Positions 35,912 through 43,782 of a DNA stretch of 64,000 nucleotides are shown in pieces. The position numbers were made by a program, and so were the translations under genes. The stretch covers positions 2,108,001-2,172,000 of the forward strand of contig NZ_BOSG01000001.1 in NCBI RefSeq assembly GCF_018403225.1, read 5' to 3'. Below the pieces are notes generated by a model. That model ran no database searches, was not told the origin of the DNA, and saw nothing but the letters and a program-made list of their open reading frames with translations. Each line of letters starts with the position of its first letter. Position 1 is the stretch's first letter. The stretch is from Paenibacillus sp. J23TS9 (GTDB taxonomy: Bacteria > Bacillota > Bacilli > Paenibacillales > Paenibacillaceae).

Positions 35912-36181
35912 TTATTTTTGCCATTTTTTGGGGTTTAAATAGCTTTTAAATTTGGCTGCCACTTCCTTCCCAACAAGTAAGGCGCCTACCCAAAACATGA
36001 TTTCCGACATTATTATGCTTCCTGTAATAACACCTGCTTTTATTTGAGTTGAAAGTGAGGTAAATGGTGTGGTCACTGGTATCAACCAAAGCATTAGAGA
36101 GATCATTAGAAGCCCTATTCCAAGTTTATAAAATAATGATTTTTTTTGCTTCTTTTCGATTGAAACCATCTCTTTTTCCAA
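35912..36181 (-). CDS. Small membrane protein cotranscribed with the MarR regulator
   Basis: 89 residues with two hydrophobic segments (about 17-37 and 48-68) and basic ends. This looks like the group annotated as transporter suppressor domain proteins, but the function is not established. The start is uncertain: TTG at 36181 after GGGGG, or an in-frame ATG 12 bases later. First gene of the AT-rich two-gene operon. Confidence 0.7.
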   Translation of the reverse strand: MEKEMVSIEKKQKKSLFYKLGIGLLMISLMLWLIPVTTPFTSLSTQIKAGVITGSIIMSEIMFWVGALLVGKEVAAKFKSYLNPKKWQK

Positions 36182-36203
36182 TTCTAAGCCCCCGCATTAA
36201 AAT

Positions 36204-36230
36204 TATTATAGTTTAGTTAACTAAACTATA
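36204..36230. promoter_or_regulatory. Perfect 24-bp palindrome over the MarR operon -10
   Basis: 36207-36230 is a perfect self-complementary palindrome of 12-base arms (left arm TATAGTTTAGTT). On the minus strand its end forms the -10 TATAAT (36204-36209) of the small-protein/MarR operon. MarR dimers bind such sites (core TTAGTTAACTAA), so autorepression is likely. Confidence 0.8.
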
Positions 36231-36302
36231 TATCGATAGTAGTTTGAATGCAAGGGTTCTGAAATTTATCTTCAAACAAATACATATAGCGGAATATGAA
36301 AA

Positions 36303-36345
36303 AAGCCAAGATCCCGCATGCCCCCGAAGCACGGAATCTTGGCTT
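36303..36345 (-). terminator. Terminator of the DHA2 exporter gene
   Basis: AAGCCAAGAT / ATCTTGGCTT stem extended by CCG/CGG, with T-rich ends, directly after the exporter stop. Confidence 0.85.
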
Positions 36346-36349
36346 CTTC

Positions 36350-37930
36350 CTATGAAGATTGAACCGGGGAATAATCTCCAGCTCTAGGCCGGGATTCAGA
36401 AGGATCGTCCTCCTCAATTGGAGTGGTATATTCCGCCGTTGCATCCAGTTTCGATTTGCCCATGAACAATGACGCCGCGAAAGCCAGCAATACAGGAAGT
36501 AATGCCCAAGCGAAAGTTTGTGCAATGGAGGAAGACAAGGCTCCGGAAATACTTGTCAGCACATCTTCAGGTATGGATGATCGTGCCTGCACGGTTAAAA
36601 GCACATGCGGATCATCGATCTGAAAAGACTGCGGTAAAGCTGCTCCACTGCTGAAAATTCGCTCCATCTGACCCGAAAATGCATGTTTCTGAATCATGCC
36701 GAACATCGTAATGCCGAGGGTCATCCCGAGTGAGCGCAAAAAGTTAAAGGTCGCGCTCGCCGTTCCCCGCTGCCGGTATGACAAACCGTGAATACATGCA
36801 TTGCCCAGTACCGAAAAGGAAGCACCGATTCCGAGCCCGACCAGAGTCATGTACAGCGTAATGATGAGACGTGAGGAATCAGGGTTCAGTGTCGACAAAA
36901 GCAGGATTCCTGCTGTTAAAACCACCAAAGAACCACTCATAATGGATCGGTACGACAAACGATTCATCAGGCTGCCGCCCAGTGTCGCGGTGATGACCGA
37001 TGCAACCATCATAGGGAGCAATACCATGCCGGAGTTTGTTGCCGAACCGCCCAGGACTCCTTGGATATATATCGGGATGTACACCGACGCCGCAATAAAT
37101 GCCGCCCCGCTAAAAAAGCCCATGATTACACTGGAGGAGTAAATCCTGTTTTTGAATAGTGCAAACGTAATAATCGGTTCATTGGCTTTGGTTTCACGGT
37201 ACAGAAATGCTGCTGCCAGAAGCACAAAGCCTCCCAGCAGGCTGAGTATTTCCGCCGAATTCCAGGCAAGCTGCTTGCCGCCCAATTCCAAGGCAAACAT
37301 CAAGCAAACGACGGCACCAAGCAGAGTCACAGCCCCTGCCCAATCGATCGGCTGCCTTGAATGCTCATGAGATTCCTTGTAATAAGCTGCAATCATGCAG
37401 AGTGCCACGAGTCCGATCGGCAGGTTGATATAGAATATCCACTGCCAAGCGATATAGTCTGTAATATATGCACCCAACAGCGGACCGAAGATGCTGGAGA
37501 TACCGAACACAGCCCCAAACAATCCGCCGAGCTTCCCTCGCTTTTCAAGCGGCACCGTATCGAACATAATCGTAAACGCAATCGGTACAAGCGCCCCACC
37601 GCCGATTCCCTGGACCGCACGATACAGTGCCAGCTGGGTTATCGATTGAGCCGTTCCACATAAGGCTGATCCGATCATGAACATAATGATCCCGAATATA
37701 AAAAATCTTTTTCTGCCATACATATCCGACAGCTTGCCGAATATCGGCATTCCTGCCATTTCCGCAACCATGTATGCCGAGGTGACCCAGACGAATTTAT
37801 CCATGCCTCCGATCTCGCCAACAATATTACCCATTGCCGTAGCGACGATCGAATTATCCATAGACGCCATCAGAATCCCCAATAACAATGCTGCGATGAC
37901 TAACGGTAACCGGCTTTGCTGCTGTTTCAT
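36350..37930 (-). CDS. DHA2-family MFS exporter (EmrB/QacA type)
   Basis: 526 residues, fourteen membrane segments. Motif D1 at the start (LDNS-like MASMDNSIVATAMGNIVGEIGG), motif A (GKLSDMYGRKRFFIFG) and motif B/C region (LYRAVQGIGGGALVPIAFTIM) are intact. The C-terminal tail is acidic and cytoplasmic. AGAGGAG precedes the ATG. Downstream of a WYL regulator gene (80 bases between, with a hairpin), which may control it. Proton-coupled drug export is the family role; the substrate is unknown. Confidence 0.9.
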   Translation of the reverse strand: MKQQQSRLPLVIAALLLGILMASMDNSIVATAMGNIVGEIGGMDKFVWVTSAYMVAEMAGMPIFGKLSDMYGRKRFFIFGIIMFMIGSALCGTAQSITQLALYRAVQGIGGGALVPIAFTIMFDTVPLEKRGKLGGLFGAVFGISSIFGPLLGAYITDYIAWQWIFYINLPIGLVALCMIAAYYKESHEHSRQPIDWAGAVTLLGAVVCLMFALELGGKQLAWNSAEILSLLGGFVLLAAAFLYRETKANEPIITFALFKNRIYSSSVIMGFFSGAAFIAASVYIPIYIQGVLGGSATNSGMVLLPMMVASVITATLGGSLMNRLSYRSIMSGSLVVLTAGILLLSTLNPDSSRLIITLYMTLVGLGIGASFSVLGNACIHGLSYRQRGTASATFNFLRSLGMTLGITMFGMIQKHAFSGQMERIFSSGAALPQSFQIDDPHVLLTVQARSSIPEDVLTSISGALSSSIAQTFAWALLPVLLAFAASLFMGKSKLDATAEYTTPIEEDDPSESRPRAGDYSPVQSS

Positions 37931-37991
37931 TTACAGACCCACTCCTCTTCTCACATTCACTTTTTCTTGGCCTATAAGTATTTTAAAAAAA

Positions 37992-38019
37992 GAAGTATGA
38001 CAACTGAATGTCATACTTC
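37992..38019 (-). terminator. Terminator overlapping the WYL regulator stop
   Basis: Perfect 11-bp stem GAAGTATGACA / TGTCATACTTC with a T-run on the minus strand. It covers the stop region of the regulator and separates it from the DHA2 gene. Confidence 0.85.
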
Positions 38020-38934
38020 CCGATATTTTTCGATAGTTTTTTGCAGCATGATCTTGATCTCTTTTCTTAATTCCAAAGGCTCCAGAACTACTGCTCCATC
38101 TCCGAAACTGAGAATAATCGGCATCAGCCACTTCAATTCTTTTATATTTTGGTTCTGCAAATAAATATTCAAAGAACCATCCTCGTTGAACTGCCTCTCA
38201 ACTCCAACAAAGAAGTCCAGTGCTCTTGCCATGCAATCCGAAGAAAATTTCAATACAATATTTCTGTCGCCGTCCTCTGAATTCGTTTTTCTAACATAGG
38301 TTCTAGCCGGCTTGGGTTCGTGCTGATGATGCTGAAAATGCTCTCCGGTGACCAAAAGCGACATCATTCTCGGAAGCTTGAATTCCCGGTATCCGTTTCT
38401 TAATCTGCAGTAAGCATACAAATACCATGTATCGTATTTATACAGCAAATTTACAGGCTCTACATATCGTTTCACTCGCTCGCCTTTGGCGCTTACATAT
38501 TCAAACTGCAGCACAAGCTGGTTGGCAATGGCATCCTTGATCAACCGGAGCATCTCATTATAGGGTCGCCAGCTGCCGATATCCAGCGACATAGCATGAG
38601 TCCGCGATTCTTTATGTACGGTTTGCAGCTTATGTATGGTTTCTTCGGCTTTTTCGTCCTCGAAAATTGCTGACATGCTCCGCAGCAGAGTCACAATGGA
38701 ATTCACATCATGCGATCCGAGCAGGCTTTTGTCCATTTTATATTCTTCCATGATTCCGTAGCCGCCATTAACCCCTTGATAAGAGACGACCGGTATCCCG
38801 GCAGCACAAATGGCCTCAATATCACGGTAAATCGTCCGCTGCGAAACATTATATTTCTCGGCCAAGACCGATGCTGACAAAACCTCGTGATTTAGCAGCA
38901 TGTAGATCATGGAAATGATCCGTTCAAGCTTCAT
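38011..38934 (-). CDS. YafY-type HTH/WYL-domain transcriptional regulator
   Basis: 307 residues. N-terminal winged HTH of DeoR/HTH_11 type (VLSASVLAEKYNVSQRTIYRDIEAICAAGIPV). The WYL domain follows (VNLLYKYDTWYLYAYCRLRNGYREFKLPRM), and then a C-terminal extension. WYL domains sense ligands, including nucleic-acid-derived ones, in several defence and stress regulators. Single gene; the next gene downstream is the DHA2 exporter. Confidence 0.92.
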   Translation of the reverse strand: MKLERIISMIYMLLNHEVLSASVLAEKYNVSQRTIYRDIEAICAAGIPVVSYQGVNGGYGIMEEYKMDKSLLGSHDVNSIVTLLRSMSAIFEDEKAEETIHKLQTVHKESRTHAMSLDIGSWRPYNEMLRLIKDAIANQLVLQFEYVSAKGERVKRYVEPVNLLYKYDTWYLYAYCRLRNGYREFKLPRMMSLLVTGEHFQHHQHEPKPARTYVRKTNSEDGDRNIVLKFSSDCMARALDFFVGVERQFNEDGSLNIYLQNQNIKELKWLMPIILSFGDGAVVLEPLELRKEIKIMLQKTIEKYREV

Positions 38935-39099
38935 AAATACCCGTCCTCACTAAATGAAATTCATAACATAAAAAGCAAGTAATAAGTACTTTAATATACC
39001 ACTTTTTTCGTATTGAGCGTCCATTAGAATATCATATATTAAAGAATATAAAAGTCTATTGTTGATTCCAAACATATCATTCCTTCGGATAACTGGTGA

Positions 39100-39150
39100 A
39101 AAAGGAGCCCGCACAGACGATATTTATCGTACTGCTTCGGCTCCTCTTTT
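39100..39150 (-). terminator. Terminator of the XRE repeat-protein gene
   Basis: AGGAGCC / GGCTCCT outer stem with an inner ACGAT/ATCGT stem, T-run on the minus strand, 30 bases after the stop. Confidence 0.7.
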
Positions 39151-39177
39151 ACGGCATTCAATATGTTTACATTATGA

Positions 39178-40047
39178 TCAAGTCGTGTATTCGAGTCCGG
39201 TTCTGATCCATTTTTCGATCACGTCCTGATTCAAGAACGGAGCAATCGGCCTTAAGGCCCCGATACCGTTGGCTTCGAACGCTTTTTTGGCACATTCCTC
39301 AATCGCTTCATCGCTCATGAACGGAGCTAACGATTTCAACGATTCTATGCCCTCTGCTTCGAAAGACTTTCTGGCGCATTCGTCAATCGCTTCATCGCTC
39401 ATGAACGGTGCCAGGGATTTCAACGATTCTATGCCCTCAGTTTCAAAAGTCTTTCTGGCGCATTCGTCAATCGCTTCATCGCTCATGAACGGTGCCAGGG
39501 ATTTCAACGATTCTATGCCCTCTGTTTCAAAAGTCTTTCTGGCGCACTCGTCAATCGCTTCATCGCTCATGAACGGTGCCAGGGATTTCAGCGATTCTAC
39601 GCCCTTTGCTTCAAAAGACTTTCTGGCATATTCGTCAATGATCTCGGTACTGACAAACGGGGCAATCGAAATTATATCTTGGATTTCAATGTTCATTTTT
39701 AATTGCCCAAATACCTCATCAGCCTGCTCTGTTTTCAGGATCGGGGCAATGGTGGAGAAATCTTCGATCGAAACTTCGTTGTTTTTCAAAAACTCTGATG
39801 TATTATGGTTGACGAAGGTATGGATGATTTTGGTACTATGGTGGTTGTCGAGAATTTGATCTATGCTTACTTCAAACGTTGCTGCAAGTTCAGGAAGTTT
39901 GGAGATGTCAGGCATCGTTTCTCCCCGTTCCCAATTGCTGATCGCCTGATAGCTGACTCCCATTTTATCCGCGACCTCCATCTGCGTCATCCCTTTTTCT
40001 TTTCTTAGCTTGGCAATATTCCTGCCGATTTTGACCATATCAAACAT
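39178..40047 (-). CDS. XRE-family regulator with 28-residue tandem repeats
   Basis: 289 residues from the ATG at 40047 (AAGGAG 8 bases upstream; GTG lies 9 bases earlier). An N-terminal XRE helix-turn-helix (GMTQMEVADKMGVSYQAISNWERGE) covers about residues 1-70. The remainder is a solenoid of about 7.5 repeats of 28 residues, ending in the motif SLKSLAPFMSDEAIDECARK. Three central copies are nearly identical, the outer ones diverged. The repeats are alpha-helical and probably form a protein- or ligand-binding superhelix. No partner gene is evident. I do not recognise the repeat family. Confidence 0.88.
   Translation of the reverse strand: MFDMVKIGRNIAKLRKEKGMTQMEVADKMGVSYQAISNWERGETMPDISKLPELAATFEVSIDQILDNHHSTKIIHTFVNHNTSEFLKNNEVSIEDFSTIAPILKTEQADEVFGQLKMNIEIQDIISIAPFVSTEIIDEYARKSFEAKGVESLKSLAPFMSDEAIDECARKTFETEGIESLKSLAPFMSDEAIDECARKTFETEGIESLKSLAPFMSDEAIDECARKSFEAEGIESLKSLAPFMSDEAIEECAKKAFEANGIGALRPIAPFLNQDVIEKWIRTGLEYTT
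39232..39651 (-). repeat. 84-bp in-frame tandem repeats in the XRE gene
   Basis: Five consecutive 84-base units (39651-39568, 39567-39484, 39483-39400, 39399-39316, 39315-39232, read on the minus strand). Units 2 and 3 encode identical 28-residue blocks and unit 4 differs by a few residues. Such near-identity implies recent duplication or ongoing homogenisation. Confidence 0.9.
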
Positions 40048-40209
40048 TTCAATCACTCCTTATTGGTTGATGCGTTTAGTGTATCGATGAAAGTAAATTC
40101 TGTATATCAAGCGGCGCTTGAGTATGTATAAAAAATGCATTTTATGAAACCTGATTCACAGTATCTATCTTCTCATTTTAAGGGTTATATGGATAACAAA
40201 AATTAAAAT

Positions 40210-40240
40210 GAGCCGAATTCGTTAATTACGAATTCGGCTC
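40210..40240 (-). terminator. Terminator of the helicase operon
   Basis: Perfect 13-bp stem GAGCCGAATTCGT / ACGAATTCGGCTC with loop TAATT, 15 bases after the helicase stop. Confidence 0.85.
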
Positions 40241-40255
40241 TTTAAACGGATTGCA

Positions 40256-42451
40256 CTACAGGCGACTCAAGCCCTGCTTGAGCCCCTCTACATCCAGGCC
40301 ATCCACGGCAAAAGCCTGCCGAACAAGCTCCGGCGCGACAAATTCATCATACTTCCCGAGATAAGGTGCCTCATCCGGTCCAAGGAGCGATGAAGGATCG
40401 GTGCAGTCTGCGCTTTCCTGCATCATTTGATCTAGCAGCACCTGGCTGTCGGCTTTACCCGCAACAACAAAATAATAAGGCTCCATCGGTACAATGGAAC
40501 GTAACGACAACCGCTGCGAAAGATTATTCTTGAGCATCCGTTCCAGTGTCCTAAACTGCTTGCTCCCTACCCACGGTAAAATGAACATCGAATCTCCGCC
40601 TGCGGGAATCACAACCGATTTCAGGAGGCCGCTCTCTCTGGCCAATCTGCGGGCCCGCTCCAACCGGTTAACGGCTTGTGGAGAGAGGTATGAGTAAATG
40701 GTATGCTCAGCGAGAACTTCACGCATTTTCCGTACCACCAGCGTATGAACATCTCCCCCTGCACCAAGCCACAGCGTATCAACCTTCCCTAGTGCTGCTT
40801 TGACATAAACTGCCTTATGCTTAGTATCTACTTCCGTAACCTTCCACAGCTTTCCGGCTAATGAAAAGCAGTATCCCGGTGGCGGAACCGTTGTGATCGA
40901 TCCGATCTCCTCAGAACCGTTGTATACGGCATGCTCTTCATCATCCTTGAAAACGGCATAAAAGCGGAAGTTATTCACGATCTTCTCGCCTGTTAGGCCA
41001 ATAATGAGACTTTGCTGCTCCGTCCACTGAACATGGTCTGTTTGCAGCAGATAATTCAGGAAAACCTTGTACGTGTCCGAAGAGATTTCGCGGAAGGAAG
41101 GTAGTGACAGCACATCGGATGCCAGCTCCGCAGGCATTGCTTCACCCCTGCTCTTCAGAATGCTCATCGTCTGATGATATAACAGACCGATTGGCATCTG
41201 CCTGATATCCAGCGGCTCCACCCAACGATCCCGCACATACAGCTCGATGACCGCGATCGCCCGCAGCAGTGTCCAGGGCATACGTGCAGGAAGCATGGCA
41301 TCTTCCTCCTCTTCTTCCGGACAGACAAACAGCATCTCCGAAGGAGCATCATTCCGTCTGCCCGAGCGGCCAAGCCTCTGCACGAAACTGGATGCGCTAT
41401 AGGGTGCTCCAAGCTGAACGACGCGCTCTAATTCTCCCAGGTCGATCCCCAGCTCAAGCGTTAACGTTGCAGCGGCAACGGCCGGGCCGGGACCGTTCTT
41501 CAGTGCCGCCTCCGCTTCTTCGCGCAGCATCGCCGAAATACTGCCGTGATGCACATGAAACACATCCGGCTGATGCCGGTGCGCTGCTACTCTACGCAGT
41601 TCAAGCGTCGTCAGTTCCGCATCGGAACGACTGTTGGTGAAGACCAGCGCTTTCTTGAGATGCGTACTGTCGTACACGAAGTCGTAATAAGCCTTACGCG
41701 CATTTTGCAAATGTTCTGCCTGCTCTTCATCCCGTGCATCCGGAAATGAAAAATGCTCCACGCGCAGCCGCAGCTTACGTCCACCTGGCACAGATACATC
41801 TTCAATCGGCTGCCTGCTTCCTGCACCAAGCCATGCCTTGGCTGCGCCATAGTCACTTAATGTCGCTGATAATCCCACACGCCTAGGAGAGCAGCCTGTC
41901 ATACGTTCAATCCGGGCGATTTGACTCAGCACTTGGATCCCCCGGTCCGCACCCATGAAGGCATGAACTTCATCAATAATGATATATCTGAGATCATGAA
42001 ATAGCGCTGGAATTGCATTGGGGCGGTTCATTAGCAGGCCTTCCAGGGATTCAGGCGTAATTTGAAGCACTCCTGAAGGATTTCGCATCAGCTTGTTTTT
42101 TTCGGTTTGCGAAACATCCCCATGCCAATGCCACACTGGAATATTCCCATCCTTAAGCAGCTCTTTAATCCGTTCAAACTGATCGTTAATAAGCGCCTTA
42201 AGCGGACCGATATATAGAATTCCCACCGATGCGGAGGGACGTTCGTGCAGCTCAGTCAATGCAGGGAAAAACGCGCCTTCCGTTTTACCGGATGCGGTGC
42301 CCGCAGCGATGAGCATATGATGGGGGGAATCCATGCAGATTTTGAGAGCTTCCACCTGGGCAGGCCGCAGGGCATCCCATCTTTTCCGGTATATAAATTC
42401 TTGAATAAACGGAGCCAGACGGTAAAAAAGCTGATTGTCAGCACTGCTCAT
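40256..42451 (-). CDS. Lhr-like DEAD/DEAH helicase (BrxHI-like)
   Basis: 731 residues, superfamily 2. Motif I GTASGKT (51-57), motif II DEVH (IIIDEVHAFMGADRG), motif III SAT (VGLSATLSD), motif VI QRLGRSGRRND. The C-terminal region is longer than a minimal helicase but far shorter than Lhr itself (about 1400). Its ATG overlaps the stop of the ATPase gene (ATGA). A helicase of this type next to a DUF2791 ATPase is the BrxHI-BrxD pair of some BREX systems. Here the third partner is a TerB-N protein. Probably unwinds or translocates on DNA; the substrate is unknown. Confidence 0.88.
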   Translation of the reverse strand: MSSADNQLFYRLAPFIQEFIYRKRWDALRPAQVEALKICMDSPHHMLIAAGTASGKTEGAFFPALTELHERPSASVGILYIGPLKALINDQFERIKELLKDGNIPVWHWHGDVSQTEKNKLMRNPSGVLQITPESLEGLLMNRPNAIPALFHDLRYIIIDEVHAFMGADRGIQVLSQIARIERMTGCSPRRVGLSATLSDYGAAKAWLGAGSRQPIEDVSVPGGRKLRLRVEHFSFPDARDEEQAEHLQNARKAYYDFVYDSTHLKKALVFTNSRSDAELTTLELRRVAAHRHQPDVFHVHHGSISAMLREEAEAALKNGPGPAVAAATLTLELGIDLGELERVVQLGAPYSASSFVQRLGRSGRRNDAPSEMLFVCPEEEEEDAMLPARMPWTLLRAIAVIELYVRDRWVEPLDIRQMPIGLLYHQTMSILKSRGEAMPAELASDVLSLPSFREISSDTYKVFLNYLLQTDHVQWTEQQSLIIGLTGEKIVNNFRFYAVFKDDEEHAVYNGSEEIGSITTVPPPGYCFSLAGKLWKVTEVDTKHKAVYVKAALGKVDTLWLGAGGDVHTLVVRKMREVLAEHTIYSYLSPQAVNRLERARRLARESGLLKSVVIPAGGDSMFILPWVGSKQFRTLERMLKNNLSQRLSLRSIVPMEPYYFVVAGKADSQVLLDQMMQESADCTDPSSLLGPDEAPYLGKYDEFVAPELVRQAFAVDGLDVEGLKQGLSRL

Positions 42452-43782
42452 AATTCAAACTCCGCCAGAAAATCATCCACCTCATCCTGCTCCTTGCCGG
42501 CAGACGCCGGTGAAGCCATACGCTCACCCAGCAGCTGGCTGAAGGATGCCTCCGGATTCTGATGCAGCGTATGCAGCAAATCCATAAAACCCCTTACGAT
42601 CTCACGAGGCGTAAGCAGTTCATCCGCTCCCATCCGTCCGACAGCCGTTTCCATAAACTGAATCAAATCCTCATCGGTCAAAGATGGAGTATAGCCAAAA
42701 TGAAGCCCGTGAATCTGCAGCAGCTTTTGCAGCAGAATCAGTATCTCTTCATGTGACAGCATCTCCAGCTTCAAAATGGGCCCCGTGTAATTACGATATC
42801 CATTCCCGGCAAAACGCCCCTCCACGAGCCGTGAGCGCAATGCCTCGTAGCTGAATAATCCGCGGCGCTCATCTTCGACGAATTGGGGCGTACCGCCTAA
42901 GAAGATTCCTAAATGCTCCGCTTTTCCCTGCATAGTATCATTAAACATCGTAAGCAGCTTTTCGTAATTGCTTGTCCGGGATATACTGTTTGATATTTTA
43001 TATAAATTAACCCCTTCATCAATAAAGAGAAGCAGACCCTTGTATCCAATCTTCGCCACAAATTCCGACCACAGCTTGATGTAGTCGTACCAATTATCAT
43101 CGTCAATGATGACTCCGACTTCCAGTTCTTTTCTCGCTTCCGTCTTGTTCGGGAACTCTCCCCGCAGCCAGCGCAGAGCTGCCTGTTTCTTATCGTCTTC
43201 CCCAAGCTTATAACCGTTCCAATACGCTGCCAGCACCCGCGCAAAATCAAAACCGTGCACCAAATTCTGCATCTCCGCTGTGACCGCAAAAATCCGCTGC
43301 TCCACTACCTGGCTTAATGCGGGGTCGCCTGCGCGCAAATCACATTCCTTCATCGCTTCCTGCTGAATCGTGGATATCCACTTTTGCAAAATAGCCTCAA
43401 GGGCCCCACCATCCGGACGGGTACGTGTAGATAAATGGGTCATGAGCTCGCGGTAGGTTCCTAATCCCTGCCCCTTGGTCCCGACCAGCCTACGTTCAGG
43501 CGATAAGTCCGCGTCAGCCGTAACAAAATCACGGTCTAGCGCGTAGTTGCGAATCGTTTGCAGCAGGAAACTCTTACCGCTGCCATACCGTCCTGTAATC
43601 AGCTTCATGGCGGCTCCGCCTTCGGCGATATTCTCCATATCACGCAGAATTGCCTCGACTTCCGGCTTCCTGCCGACGGCAATATGCTCTAATCCGATTC
43701 GCGGTACAACGCCTGCCGTCAAAGAATTGACAAGTGCAGTCGTCAGACGCTTTGGAATTTTCAGATCCGTCAAACCTCTCAC
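42448..43782 (-). CDS. DUF2791 P-loop ATPase (BrxD-like)
   Basis: 444 residues. Walker A GRYGSGKS (64-71) and Walker B LLLFIDEG are intact. Family wording IPKRLTTALVNSLTAGVVPRIGLEHIAVGR and IGRMGADELLTPREIVRGFMDLL is typical of DUF2791 proteins (BrxD in BREX). Starts at GTG overlapping the TerB-protein stop (GTGA); a TTG 9 bases on, with GAGGTGA before it, is an alternative. It likely loads or powers the helicase encoded directly downstream. AAA/STAND-like fold. Confidence 0.88.
   Translation of the reverse strand: MRGLTDLKIPKRLTTALVNSLTAGVVPRIGLEHIAVGRKPEVEAILRDMENIAEGGAAMKLITGRYGSGKSFLLQTIRNYALDRDFVTADADLSPERRLVGTKGQGLGTYRELMTHLSTRTRPDGGALEAILQKWISTIQQEAMKECDLRAGDPALSQVVEQRIFAVTAEMQNLVHGFDFARVLAAYWNGYKLGEDDKKQAALRWLRGEFPNKTEARKELEVGVIIDDDNWYDYIKLWSEFVAKIGYKGLLLFIDEGVNLYKISNSISRTSNYEKLLTMFNDTMQGKAEHLGIFLGGTPQFVEDERRGLFSYEALRSRLVEGRFAGNGYRNYTGPILKLEMLSHEEILILLQKLLQIHGLHFGYTPSLTDEDLIQFMETAVGRMGADELLTPREIVRGFMDLLHTLHQNPEASFSQLLGERMASPASAGKEQDEVDDFLAEFEL

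Noticed and set aside
39269..39859. Plus-strand 196-codon frame with 28-residue repeats
   Set aside because: It is the antisense shadow of the XRE repeat gene; repeats keep both strands open.
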